Shown here piece after piece: positions 21,187 through 33,850 of a stretch of DNA of 64,000 nucleotides. Made by a program: the position numbers and the translations under genes. Source of the DNA: Megaustenia siamemsis (taxonomy: Eukaryota > Mollusca > Gastropoda > Stylommatophora > Ariophantidae); assembly GCA_032433765.1 (NCBI GenBank), contig JAVIAB010000092.1, positions 32,958,534-33,022,533 of the forward strand, written 5' to 3'. Under the pieces are notes generated by a model, which was given only the letters and a program-made list of their open reading frames with translations, searched no databases and had not been told where the DNA came from. Position 1 is the stretch's first letter; each line of letters begins with the position of its first letter.

Positions 21187-24100
21187 ATGGCAGGGAAACT
21201 TTCTGCTGAAGATGGTTGGCGCAGTATGAATGTTCTGACCTGCAGTCACTGCAACCTGAAGACAACTGATTATGCCTTGTTTCAATCTCACAGTTGTAAA
21301 TCAAGAACCAAGCAGATTATCGCTAATGTAAGCTATAACAGTTCAAATGAAAAGTTTACATGCTCCTTATGTGAAGTTCAAATGCCAGAATTTGATTTTA
21401 AGCAGCACCTTGAATGTCATGTCTCATTAAAGCCATATAAGTGCAGTTATTGTGACATGGATACTGCAATCGCAATTGAAATACTTCAGCATACTTTTCA
21501 ATTTCACGAGCAGTGCGAGTTACAATATGTGTTAAAGCTGTCTGGAAAAACTAAAGAAATAATGATGAAAGCTAAAAAAAGTGGCAGAGAATATTATAAA
21601 CCAGTTAATCCCAAAATTGTGATTGATTATACTGTAAGCACCAGAAATAATAATGTTATTATTGAAACTAAATCTCAAGAATCTGTGGCAGTTTCAGCAG
21701 CATCACAGACAAATGTTCAAGCTCCATTATTACATCAGTCATTCCCACCTCCTGATATTTCATCTCTTGTGCTTGCACAAAGTCATGTACCAGCAGGAGT
21801 TCAGCCAGCATCTATGGGAGTTCACCCTCTTATAGCCAGCATGCAAAACAGTCATGCAAATCTCTACTCTACAAGACCACTGCTTTCAAATAATCAACAG
21901 CCAGTTTACATTCTAGTTCCTCCAATGACAACAATGCCACCAAGTGGATCCCAACCAACATTATCTGCACATATTCCTCAAGCACAAGTCCCAGTCTCCT
22001 TATCATTTGTTCCAGATCTTTCTATGAGATTACCATCATCAGTGAGAGATGAAAACATAGCAGTTGTTACCAATAATTTGTCTGTAATTGGACAAAATGT
22101 GCAATCCCCGAGAGCAGAAACTTACATGGCATCGTCATCAGCTACCATTAGTTCTACTGTTCCTCATGTCCACAGTTCAGTGATACCACCTGTTGCAGAA
22201 AACAGTGAAGGACACTTGAGAAGTAGTGCATTGATTTCTTCAAGAGCATTGCTAAATCTTCAAAATATTAATAATTCACACAATAATGGCCAAGTTAATT
22301 CTGAACACTCTATCAGAAGTGAATCAGGGAATTTATGTGATAATTTGAATTCTGATTCTCACATAACTTGTCAGGAATTTTTAAAAGTTCCTAATTCAAC
22401 AGCAAATACAGAGCAGAACTTTTCAGATACAACTAATAAGAGTGATAACTCCACAGTGATCCCTGACTGGTCCTCAAAAATTAATGTTGAAAATGTAATT
22501 AGTTTGTCTAGTTCTCAGGATGATTTGCAACAGACCATTTGTTCAGATAGTACACATAATAGTGAATCTCCAACAAATGCATGGAATGTACAAGCAGAAC
22601 AGCAACGAGGAACTCTAGTATCTAATACTTTTTCATTCCTTATTTTAAAGGGATATTTCTTGTGCCTAATCTGTAAAATGAAATGGTCTGATCATGACTT
22701 ATTTTTTAAGCATATTTGGCAAAAGCATGTGCATGGGACAGATTTTTCCTGCTGCCCCGTGGGATATTCTACAGGCTGTGCTCGTTTAAAGGCTGTTGTA
22801 GCAACCATCTATGACAAGTCAAAAGTACTGATGTCTAATCAAATAAAAAGTTACTTTATGACACATCCTTCAGTAGACTTTCAGACTGTGAATGAAAACG
22901 CTGGTGTTGAAGATAAGTGTGTTAACTCCTCTGAGACTCACACAGATCCAGTAATTGTGCCTTCCTTCAGTGAAGTTCAGTCACAGACTAATGAAGAAAC
23001 TGATGCTCAGTCCACAATTGCAACATCTGTGAGCCAACCAAATATTCCTTCCATCCTTGCACACAATTTTCCAGTCGAGACTTTTTCACATTGTGAGGAA
23101 AGCAATAGTCCTCTTAACACTACTTTCAATCCAGAGCAATGTAGAACATTTGTACAACCTAATGGATGGGAAATTTGTCAGAGTCAGAACTTATGTGATT
23201 TGACTTCCGGTAATGGAGGAGATGATGCTTCCCAACAATTATTGGGACAAACTGTAAGAAGACAAACACCAAATGAGACTACTCCTTCCACTGTGGGAAT
23301 GATGGACACTCAGAGAAATTTATCTGAACAGCAACAGGTGAATATGATCACCAGCAGTCAGGATAATGCATGTATTTCCAGAAACTCCATTCACCAAGTC
23401 AGCATTATTCAAACAAATATATATGAAGACATATCCAATGATGGTTATGATGTTGTCAATAATGGGAGCATAAATAAAAGCAGTGCTTTATTATCCACAA
23501 ATCATTATTCAGAAGAACTGCCTTTGGACTTGTCAAAAAAAGCAACACAACCTGTAACACCAATGACTTCAGTTCTACAAATAGTAAATGAAACTCGTGT
23601 TGCAGGTTCTATTACACATATGACCAGAATCTCAACTGAAAATGTAGAGTCAATTGAGGATGAGGACACATCTCTGAAGTTCTTTTATCAGTGTGGATTC
23701 TATGGCTGTTTTTTCACAAGCTTCAAGTCACATGACTTTCATGTTCACTATCAACAAACTCATGACTCAGAAAATGAATTCCCTTGTTTTTACTGTGGCT
23801 TCAGAAATGCTTCAAGCAAACATTTATTTAAGCACTTGGAAGAGCACCTTAGCATTACTAAAGCAAAGACCTTCTCTTGCTCATTACTTGAAAATTCAGA
23901 AAAAGTAGCCCATTTTGAAAATAATGATATCAGATTCATTTTAAGAATGCTGAAGACTAGTTTTGCTGCAAATAGTGACTCTGATGCTGTTATTCACTGT
24001 GCTTGTAACATTTGTAGGTCAGAATTTGTTAATCTTACAGATCTTGAAGAACATTTGCAAAAGTCTTTGTTGAATGTTGTAGAATGCAAATATTGCGAAA

Positions 24101-24682
24101 GCTATTTTCTAAATTCTTATTCATGGCAGAGACACATGACAACAGACCACCATGACTTGCCTCGAGTATATAACATAAATAAGAAGCTCCTTTGTAATGA
24201 CCGCAAAATGAATATAAACATTTGCGGGCAGAATTCACACAGTAGAAGTGGCTTAAGTCAAAAAGAAAATACAGAGAAAGGATCAGAAACAGTGACAATG
24301 CATGAAGATCAGTGTGGAGGAGTGAGTCGTGAATCACCTGTTACACCAAATGCCTTGGATAAATCTGACACTGAAACCACTAGAGTTCCTAAGAATAAAT
24401 TAAAAAGACAAACTGCTGATAGTCAGAACAGCATAATGATAATAACACCATCAGACGATGATGATAGAATTCACATGGTTCTTCCTGTTCATTCTCAATT
24501 TCTCAGTGTAAACCAGGCACAAATTTCAGCCAACCAAAGGTCTGTAAATAAAATGCAACTGCAACATGGAAGATTAGAAAATGCCTTCTCCTCTCTGAAT
24601 ATGATGGAGTCATATGGTGGAAGAGACACTATTGATAATTCTCAGACTAATTTACAAACAACAACTACCAGTGCTAGAAAAG
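21187..24682 (+). CDS. Giant C2H2 zinc-finger protein, first coding exon
   Basis: The exon opens at 21162 after a pyrimidine-rich acceptor (TTTTCATTTTGCAG). An in-frame TAA at 21178-21180 precedes ATG 21187, fixing the start. The exon encodes residues 1-1165 of a predicted 3,674-residue protein, ending in phase 1 at AAAAG/GTGTTT. Zinc-finger-like modules lie near residues 19-37, 59-78, 86-107, 493-517, 836-889 (two) and 938-990 (two, one atypical). They are widely spaced by serine-, asparagine- and glutamine-rich sequence. PLDLS at 779-783 is a canonical CtBP-corepressor binding motif. I infer a nuclear DNA- or RNA-binding regulator, perhaps a repressor; I do not recognise an ortholog. The frame stays open to 25794 through the minisatellite, which is the competing end for this exon. 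Confidence 0.85.
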
Positions 24683-25871
24683 GTGTTTCTCCACAACCTT
24701 CTGCAACTGTCAATGCTAGAAGAGATATCAATGATTGTGCGCAGCCTGTTACACATGCTGTCAATGCTAGAAGAGATATCAATGATTGTGATACACATGC
24801 TGTCAATGCTAGAAGAGATATCAATTGTGCACAGCCTGTTACACATGCTGTCAATGCTAGAAGAGATATCAATGATTGTGCACAGCCTGTTACACATGCT
24901 GTCAATGCTAGAAGAGATATCAATGAATGTGCACAGCCTGTTACACATGCTGTCAATGCTAGAAGAGATATCAATGATGCACAGCCTGTTACACATGCTG
25001 TTAATGCTAGAAGAGATATCAATGATTGTGCACAGCCTGTTACACATGTCAGTGCTAGAAGAGATATCAATGATGTGCACAGCCTGTTACACATGCTGTC
25101 AATGCTAGAAGAGATTGTGCACAGCCTGTTACACATAATGTCAGTGCTAGAAGAGATATCAATGATTGTGCACAGCCTGTTACACATGCTGTCAATGCTA
25201 GAAGATTGTGCACATACACATGCTGTCAATGCTAGAAGAGATAACATCGATTGTGCACAGCCTGTTACACATGCTGTCAATGCTAGAAGAGATATCAATG
25301 ATTGTGCACAGCCTGTTACACATGCTGTCAATGCTAGAAGAGATAGCAATGATTGTGCACAGCCTGTTACATATGCTGTCAATGCTAGAAGAGATAGCAA
25401 TGATTGTGCACAGCCTGTTACACATGCTGTCAATGCTAGAAGATATAGCAAAGATTGTGCACAGCCTGTTACACATGCTGTCAATGCTGATATCAACGAT
25501 TGTGCACAGCCTGTTACACATGATGTCATAGAAGAGATAGCAACGATTGTGCACAGCCTATTACACATGCTGTCAATGCTAGAAGAGATATCAACGATTG
25601 TGCACAGCCTGTTACACATACTGTCAGTTCTAGAAGAGATAATAATTGTGTACAACCTCCAACACATACTACCAGTGATAGATCAGCTGGTGCAGACCAC
25701 AGACAGCCTCCCATACAAACACATAAGGTTGACATATTATCTAGATCTTTTAAAGCTGAGTACCCTGAAAATCAATCCTCAGGAGAAACTTTAGCCAAAA
25801 AGTCAGCTGGAATAATCACAACAAACCATTCCAGTATGAGTATAATGACTGAAAATAGAATTTATTAACAG
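24683..25871 (+). other. Candidate intron (exitron-like) consisting mainly of a 51-bp minisatellite
   Basis: The donor AAAAG/GTGTTT at 24682/24683 leaves one base of a codon. The acceptor TTAACAG at 25865-25871 is followed by CT, completing GCT (Ala) and entering the next long ORF in frame. No single unspliced frame joins the two ORFs: stops lie at 25792-25794, 25856-25858 and 25866-25868. Removing 1,189 bases makes the total coding length an exact multiple of 3. Against this, the pyrimidine tract is poor and the flanking degenerate repeat units look protein-coding. The alternative is exonic sequence with two uncorrected one-base shifts. Confidence 0.6.
24706..25667 (+). repeat. 51-bp minisatellite, 20 units, codon-structured
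   Basis: Twenty units of consensus 51 bp encode the 17-residue repeat AVNARRDINDCAQPVTH. Eleven units are 51 bp, six are shorter by 3, 6 or 9, and three (47, 34 and 47 bp) break the frame. The first two breaks cancel each other, so the frame is regained at about 25215; the third (near 25525) is not cancelled. Degenerate in-frame relatives flank the array on both sides (TTSARKGVSPQP before, TTSDRSAGADHRQPP after, 25668-25724). Confidence 0.9.
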
Positions 25872-28800
25872 CTGGTATTGGTGTTTCTTGCATGGATCAT
25901 TCTACTTTAGAATCAACTGTTCAAGAAAATGTTGGTGCAGTCACAAATATTGGAGAACTTCATGTTCGCTCGCCATGTCTTGGAAATCATGTGGCAATAG
26001 AGAATATAACATTGAACAGTGAGACACACTCACAAACAAACATGATTATGTCTAGTAGCACCCATCAAGTAATTTCTAATTTGACATCTACGGTTAGTGG
26101 TTTAGATGCTAGCTGCTCATTTAATGAAGTTGATAATTCTAGAATGAAAGAAAAAGAAGATGTGTGTATTAACGAATATAATGCCATCTCAGAGCCAACT
26201 ATTGTTACAAATGTAATAAAAAATATTTTGGAAATAGAGAGAACTGAGAGGAGTTTAGTTACATCTGGTGAAATTATATGTGGAGAGAAAGCCCTTATGC
26301 AAGGCATCAAAACAGGTAGCATTTGCTCAAGAGAAAAGCTTGGACATTGTTCATCTGAACTGAATTCATTGGGTGTAACCAGTCTTACTCATAATGCTCC
26401 TGGAAGTCATATTGAACATGATGCTCAACAACATAGAGAAAATAAGAATTTTGACCCAACTAAGGTCACTGAAGATCAGAATGTCTCCGTGTTAAATGAT
26501 GGAAGGGATACTAATGCAGCTAAATTTTTAATTCTATCTCGTTCTGCAGAAATGGAAAATAAAAAACAGATGCTAATTAAAATGTTAGCTTCTTGTAATT
26601 TTCAGTCTACAAAAGAAATAAATACACAGGACATTGACTATCAGGATTCTCATGTATCAGTTGGATTAGGTGATGAAAGGAGCATCCAACAGACTCCAGT
26701 AGGAGTTGCATCTTATTTCAAACAACTACCAAAAAAAGAACTCAAAACCATTAATACAGATAATCAATCCTCATTTCATCAGCAAAGTGAAGATCAAATA
26801 GCTAAAAAGATTCAGACTTCTCAGAAAAAAGATTGTTCACTAAAACAATCATGTAATATGTCTCATCACAGCAGAACTGCTATAGGGAAAATGATTGATT
26901 CTGAAGACATAGATAAAGTCAGGTCACTTGGTTCTTTAACCTATCAAAACCAGATCACTAATAATGTATCCAACAGGAGACAAATGGTTGGTGTGCCAAT
27001 TGTTGGCCCCATTAATGATTCTAGATCAAATAAGGATGTGGAATGTCTAAACATGCATCCTCAAAAGTGTGAGGATGGAAGTGAAAAGGCAGTTGTGACA
27101 AATAATATGGAGATGATCAATTTAGATAAAGGAAGCACTTCAAGCTTGCAGCAAGGTTTTTCCCATTCCAAAATAGACAGGCCAAGAGAAAAACAGGCCA
27201 AACAGGATAAAGTAACTTCTGAAAAGAATATACCATCAAGGGACAGTGCAGCGACGAGCTTAGAAAACTATACTCTTAGTTCAGATTTGATTATAGCAAG
27301 TGATAATACCATAATAGTTCACAAAGAGAGCCTTGAGGAAGAATCATTAAATCAACTCCCTTTGGATGATAGCAATCATGAGTTTCATGTGCTTCCCAGC
27401 AGTAGAGAAGACCATGATAGTAATTCAATGAAAATATCTTCTAATCAAGTCATGATTTCACCAAAGTGCAAACAAAGCAAAAGTAATTGCCAAGTTGATC
27501 CAGACCTTGTTGTCTTGCCACAGAAGTCATTAATTCAGACTGTTTGTAAAAGTCCTAGTACATTTATTGAAAGGACGTGTAAATCTTCTCAGCTTGCTCC
27601 AAATGCACCAGTAACTAGTAAGTCTTTGCTGGAAACCTCATCTGAGGCTGTTAAGAATGAAAGTGATTCTGTAATGCATAGACTAATAGATGAATGTGGA
27701 AGTATTGCTATGAATCAGTGTTTAAAATATCTCTACACTGCATGTGATGGAAAATTTGTTTGCAAAAAATGCATGCGTAATTTCAGTTCATTAAAAAGAA
27801 CTCATTGTCATAGTTTTTATTGTCAAGGAAAGCTTGGAGTAGTTCATTGCTCAGAATGCCTGCATCAAGGAGAACATGAAAAGGCTATCAGAATTCACAT
27901 AAAAAAAGAACATTGTGACAAGGCTCTCAATACCACAGTCAGTTACAGATATTTCTCTACATCAGAACTCACAAATATACTACAGTCTCGTTCAATCAGT
28001 CCTGACACATTTTTGGAAATTTGTGTAAAATTACCATCTCCTAAACATGTAGACAAAAATAATGACACAAATTCTTTACAAACTAATTCTTCAAAGAAAC
28101 CAGTGAATAAAATTGCTTCAAAGGATAGTTCACTGCAAATTATTCAAGAAAAAGGTTTCTTACTTCCAACAAGACTTCAGGCACTGTCAGCTAATTCACT
28201 TAAGGAAAATGTGAAAGCACAAGGAATGGAGGCCTCATCAACAGTGTCTGAAAATGTCATAAATAATGCACTAATCACTGGTGCAAAGTATGAAGGATTT
28301 ACAACAGCTATGGGGCCTTCAGTAGACAGGATGAAAAGTCAAAATCCTTGCATTGCATCATCAGTTATATCAGAAAATGCTGAGCAGTCAAAGGCACAAG
28401 ATATTAGCACTGCATTGCTGTCTGATAAAACTATTGTCACTCAAAAGCTTTGCACATCTGCTTCTGAAAGAGATGATGAAAACATGACTCCTAATTTTAG
28501 CAAAACAGAAAAAAAGAGCATTAACAATGGCTCATCAATTAAGGGACTGTCACATAACAAGGGAGATTCTGGAACTAGAGTGTCAAGCAGAGATGTTAAA
28601 GTCAGTCATAGTAGTTCACTTGTTAAGAGAAAATCACTGGATGTATGCAATGAGAGGATGACAACAAATGAAATTGCATCAGATAAAGAGATTGAAGTTA
28701 ATTCAAATATCAATTTAGATGATGATAAAATCAATGAGCATGAAGTCGCCACATCAAATAAAATTACCACGATCAATTCTAGTGGTAGAGCACTAAAGGA

Positions 28801-31800
28801 AAAATCAGAGGATAAACAAATAAATAATGTGGGAACAGTAACATCAAGTAGTGTGAATACTACTGACATGCCACTTAACAAACAGTCAGAAAGTAAATAT
28901 AACAGTGGTGTGAGTGCCTCGAAAATGATTAGAACAAATAAAGATCTTATGGTCAGTTGTAAAGGTACAGTTCTTATTGGAAAGTCAAAGCCTAACATAC
29001 AGTTATCAGGAATCACCATGTCAGGTGGTGAAATGTGCAGTAGTAATTCATCAGTTAATACAAAATTATTGGATATTCTAAATGAGAGGATTAGTACTCA
29101 TGAAATGACAAGTTCAAGTAAAGAGATACAGATAACCAATTTAGTCAAAGCAGATAGAAGTAGCTCATTGGATAGATGTGATGACACAATCAGAATTAAG
29201 AAAATTACCAAACTAAATGAAGGAAAAGTCAACCAGACTGATACAACACTCAGAGGACTTTCACAGATTGGGCAAGAAGCAGTAAGACCTTCTGAAGCCA
29301 CCATGAACAGAATAATCCACTCGGACACACCAGTTGACAAACAATCAGAAATTAAACAGAGTAAGAACATGGGTATTGCCAAATCATCTAAAGATAAAAG
29401 AATCAATGTTGCTACAACAGTGAACAGAAATCCAGAAAAAAGAATTTTAGATATAGAGATAAACAACACAGATGACTCTGCAACTTCTGGAAATTCAGAA
29501 TATGGACCTTCTACAGAGAGTATAGCTGCTAAAACTATCAAAACAGGTAAAGAGATTAGGACAGGCTATTCTGACAAGACACTTAAGCAGAGGCTCAAGG
29601 AGGATGAGCCAATTAGTCTTCTTGGTATCAAATCAGATAACAAAATGTCAGTGAAATGTAGTAATGAAACTGTAAGAAAAAAAACAAACAGTACAGCAGT
29701 AAAGTCAGATGGAGAGGTTGGAACAAACTGTGCTGAAACTACAAGCATGACACAGTCACATGATAAACATAATGAGGGAATGAGTGCAATAGAAACAAAT
29801 TCATGTGCAAAGAGCAGAAATAATTACAATGAAACAAGTGGCTACAAACAGTTAGTCAATAGAGACAATAAGGTGATTAGCGCAACTGAAATAAAAAGAT
29901 CAGATAATAAAAATAAGAACTGTGATGTCACACAAAGTAGACTATCAGGTAATGCTCTAAACAAGGTAGGTCATGAAACTGGCAAGAATTCTAAAAATGT
30001 GATGTGTGTTGGTTCTGCTGTTAGGAGAAAGTCATTACCAGATAAATGTGATATGGTTAGGAGTGCTTCTGAAACAGCTATATCAGATAACATCAGCTGT
30101 AATGGCACAAAAGTGAGACTGTCAGAAGGTGGGCATAAAAGGAGAGCTACTACTGATGCTATTAGATCAACTGAGAAGACCACTGGCAGCAGTAGTAATC
30201 CATTAGAAAGGAGAACACCACTTACTGTACAGGAGGGCATCAAGACTCCTAAAACTGCCAGAACAGAGATGAAAGTCAATCAGAGTGACACACCTAACAA
30301 AAGCAAATCAGATAATTTTTCTGAGCTCTCAAGGACTCCAGAAACCTCAAAGTCAAATTCACTGGTGACTCTTGCTGACTCTACAGATGCAAAAAAACCC
30401 ATGGGTCAGCAGGGTCAAAGAATCAGCACACCAGAACTTAACAGTACAGCTAGAAAGTTAAACTTCCTAAATGATACAGAGGTCATGAGACAATGTGAAG
30501 ATCCATGTGATGAGAGAAACAGTCTTACCAAAGAAAAAAAATGTGATAAATTAATCAAGGATGCATCAGTTTTAAATCAATCAGAAAGTAAACATGATGA
30601 TAGCAGTTGTATTTCAGCTACCTGGTCATGCAAGAAAATGAGAGCTAACCATGATGGATCAGCTGTTGAGACATTGACAGATGATACACATGATAAAAGC
30701 ATCCTGACTTATAAATTTACTAAGATAAATAAAGAAACCAGTGACACTGGTAATAGCCCATCATTTAAAAGAAAGCCAGAAGACAGACTTGAAGAGAGAG
30801 CTAGCAAGCTACATAGACACGAAGGTGACTCTCAGGCTGCAACAGAAGTACAAAACGCAGACCTTGTGATTTCAAGATCTGTGCTAAACACCAAGTCTTC
30901 TGTTAAAAAATCTGCGAAGCCATTTTCCAGCCAAGAATTAACGAGACATACAAACTCTAATATTAATGATAAGGCAGAAAAAGTTCCTTCGTGCATCTCC
31001 CAGCCACTTCCTTCTGAAGGTATTTCTAGAAAAAGAAATCAGAACATTTATAAATGCATACATAAAAATTGTGACTTTATGTGTGAATGGAGTATTGATC
31101 ACATGAAAGAACATATTAACAAAAATCATCCATACCACAGCTGTGGTTACTGTAATGCACCATACACATTGTTGGATTATTTGGAGAATCATCTTAAATT
31201 TGTGCATAAAGGAATGGAATCTAAAATAGTGTTTGGCACAATTCCATTACATTTACTGTTTAAGAGAGTTCATTTTTCTTATAATAGCTCTCCACAAAGA
31301 GATAACTACAGTGACACAGCAGACATCAAATTTCAGTCCTCATCTGGAAGAAAAGTAAAGAAATATAGGAAAAAATGTGACAATGAATTGACTACATTAA
31401 AAAATGGTGAGAAACATGTTCCCTCCTCTGGTGATGAAGCAAGTGTGACCAACAATTCAGGAAATGAGACTGATGTTTGTAAACAAATTTCAAGTGAAAC
31501 AAGTGTGAAGGCATCTGAAGAGCATGGTGTAAATCAATCAAGGTCACAAGCAAGGAAGTCACATATTAGCAAGATATCACAGTCAAAAGAAAGTATTTGG
31601 GAACAGTTTCCACTGGAGGCTTCTTTAGCATCCCCGCTTAAAGAAACAGCCTCAGAAAAGCAGACTAGCCCAACCACAATAAATCTTTCAAATAATACTA
31701 AAGTAAACAGAAATGTATTTGAGAGAACATCTTTCATAAACAATTCAGATGTTGACATACAGTCATCTAATGCTAGTAAAACCACTAGCAGTGAATTAAC

Positions 31801-32910
31801 TAACACAGTGGACAAGGAAAGTAAGATTACAGAAATATCAACTGTTGATATCCCATTGGCAAAAATATTTAAACTCAGTTTACCTGTAGTTGAGAGAGTG
31901 CTTTCAAAGAGAAGTATCCTGAATAGTCCAAAGTCTTCAGAACAGTTTCAGCCCACAGAAACGAGAGAGTTTGTAGGTAAAGATTTAAATGGAAATCAGA
32001 AAGTAGTAGAACATTTAACTGTGTTGAATGCAACAGTCAATCTGGAAAACATGTCTCCACATGAAATAGTTTACAAAGATACTCTAAAAAATTCTGGTCA
32101 ATTTCAAACTGCTCATGATGTTTATTTTCAAGAAAAAACAATGTCAAAATCTACAACCTATTTTAACAAATTTAAAAAATATCCTAAATTCAAGTCTGCA
32201 GCCAAACTAAATATTTTTGAATCATATTCTCAACACAGGATGTTGTCCAAAACCACAGAGAAACATGATTTAAGTTTAGTAGATATTTCTCAGACCACTA
32301 ATGTCAGTGGTATGAAAATCAATGCTTGTGATGTTGATCACACATCAAAAAGAGTATCAGAGACGTCAAGAACAGATTTTTCTGATGGCTTGAAGACAAC
32401 TGCTAATTATATTACGACTCCAATATCAGTTTCAAAAACGGGAAATGAGAAAAACTGTGGAACATGGACAGTGAGTCAGCTTGAAGTTAAACCTGCAGCT
32501 GAAGGTATACAGAACATGGAGTTTGAGCCTGAGAATATGAGAACTTTTTTGAGGGAGAACATAATATTACAAAATGGGAGCAAAGTCACCAATCACTCAG
32601 GATCTTTTTGTGGAAAAAATGTTCCCGTGAACCATACAGTATCAGGTGAAGCTTTACACTACTCCAAAAAGGAAGTGAGCAAAACTGAATATCCATTCAG
32701 ATGTACATTGTGCAGACGTATTGTCGTATGTTTAAATGATATTGAAGAGCACTTTCAGGAGTGTCATCCTACAGTTGTCGTTCAGTTGACTGAAAGGATT
32801 TCTGGCTTTGTTTACTCAAACACTGGTCAGTGCCTGATTGGGAAAGACCACAGAAGAGCACCAACACACCCACACATTTGCAGATATTGTCCATTCAGAA
32901 GCACTAAAAG
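25872..32910 (+). CDS. Giant C2H2 zinc-finger protein, main exon
   Basis: A 7,039-base open exon encoding about residues 1166-3512 of the joined protein, ending at CTAAAAG/GTGAGAG, a strong donor. Finger-like modules: CKKCMRNF...H (about 1794) with CSECLHQG...HIKKEHC, CIHKNCDF...HINKNH (about 2891), CGYCNAPYTLLDYLENHLKF, and CTLCRRIVVC...HFQECH (about 3441). A C-x-x-C half-finger (CRYCPF) ends the exon without its histidines. The 1,600-odd residues between are low-complexity, rich in S, N, K, T and D, with basic patches, and presumably disordered. There are diverged internal duplications around 28620-29400. The ATG at 25892 is probably internal: codons upstream to 25872 are open and in phase with the first coding exon. 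Confidence 0.88.
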
Positions 32911-33235
32911 GTGAGAGTTTTGGTCCAGTTGTTAATTTACCTTTATAAATAGTTTGTGAATGTTCAGTTTATGTTAAAGGTTATAGGCCATGTCTTTATT
33001 ACAACACTAGAAAAAACACTGTTCTTCTCACAGATTGATATAATCTTCAGTAATATATTTTTCTTTAAGTATTCAATTATAATTAAAAAAAAAAAAAGCA
33101 GTGAAAATAACGCAGGTTTTACTACACTTTTCCAGTATATTGACCTGTGATCACAGCATAATACCTCAGTGACTGACATTGTTCAACAGTATTCATACAG
33201 CAACCTTGCCAATTGTCAGAACATTATAGTGGCCC

Positions 33236-33303
<68 letters not shown>
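33236..33303. repeat. TA dinucleotide microsatellite
   Basis: About 33 uninterrupted TA repeats. It lies immediately before a truncated SINE head. Confidence 0.98.
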
Positions 33304-33309
<6 letters not shown>

Positions 33310-33334
33310 TGATTGTCTTGATTGATGTAGATAG

Positions 33335-33407
33335 GGGGCCGTGATAGCTCAGTGGTTAGTGAAGTGAACTACAAAGGACAAGAGGTAGGGTTCGATCCCA
33401 ACTGACA
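33335..33407 (+). mobile_element. SINE 1 head only (tRNA-like part)
   Basis: Only the tRNA-related head survives, with GATAGCTCAGTGGTTAGTG and the B-box GGTTCGATCCC. It breaks at CAACTGAC and continues directly into a LINE A fragment. The junction may be a chimeric insertion or a deletion. Confidence 0.8.
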
Positions 33408-33690
33408 AGAAATGTGGTTTTACAGAAGAGTATTGAGAATACCATGGATAGCTAAGAAGAGTAATGAAAACATTTTGAAAGAGGCCAAAGCAAAAAGAGA
33501 GCTAATTTACAATATTAGGAAGAAACAATCATTTTTTGGCCATGTAATGAGAAGAGAAAAGATGGAACATATTGAAACAACTGGGAAAATTGAGGGAAGA
33601 AGAGATAGGGGGAAGCAAAGAGAAAAAGATACCAGACAGTTTAAGAGAATGGCTTGGCAGAAGGTCAACAACAGAAATGATACAAAATCT
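33408..33690 (+). mobile_element. LINE family A C-terminal fragment
   Basis: Encodes EMWFYRRVLRIPWIAKKSNE, FFGHVMRREKMEHIETTGKI and RRDRGKQREKD, then loses the frame. The 3' tail is missing. The frame stays open by chance into the next, inverted fragment, giving a meaningless 162-residue ORF. Confidence 0.85.
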
Positions 33691-33850
33691 GGCAACAGAA
33701 TGCAACGTTGTCTGACTTCTTGTTTTATATATTGGAGCTGTCCTCTTTGGTTGCCAGTTCTTATGGCTGCTGTTTGTTGCCAATACATGTTTGTTATGGT
33801 TCTCAGATACTTGCCATTGATGTTTAGCTTCTTCAGCATCAAGATTATTT
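33690..33850 (-). mobile_element. LINE family A RT fragment, inverted
   Basis: The minus strand reads LKKLNINGKYLRTITNMYWQ and TAAIRTGNQRG, matching the RT segment at about 5880-5960 of the longer LINE A. It is head-on against the C-terminal fragment at 33408-33690. The order (3' part first, inverted RT part second) is not what twin priming gives, so I treat them as separate pieces or the product of a rearrangement. Confidence 0.75.

Noticed and set aside
25892..32914. ATG 25892 as the start of a separate gene
   Set aside because: The frame is open upstream to 25872 in phase with the preceding exon, and no promoter or leader is seen; a continuous spliced gene fits better.
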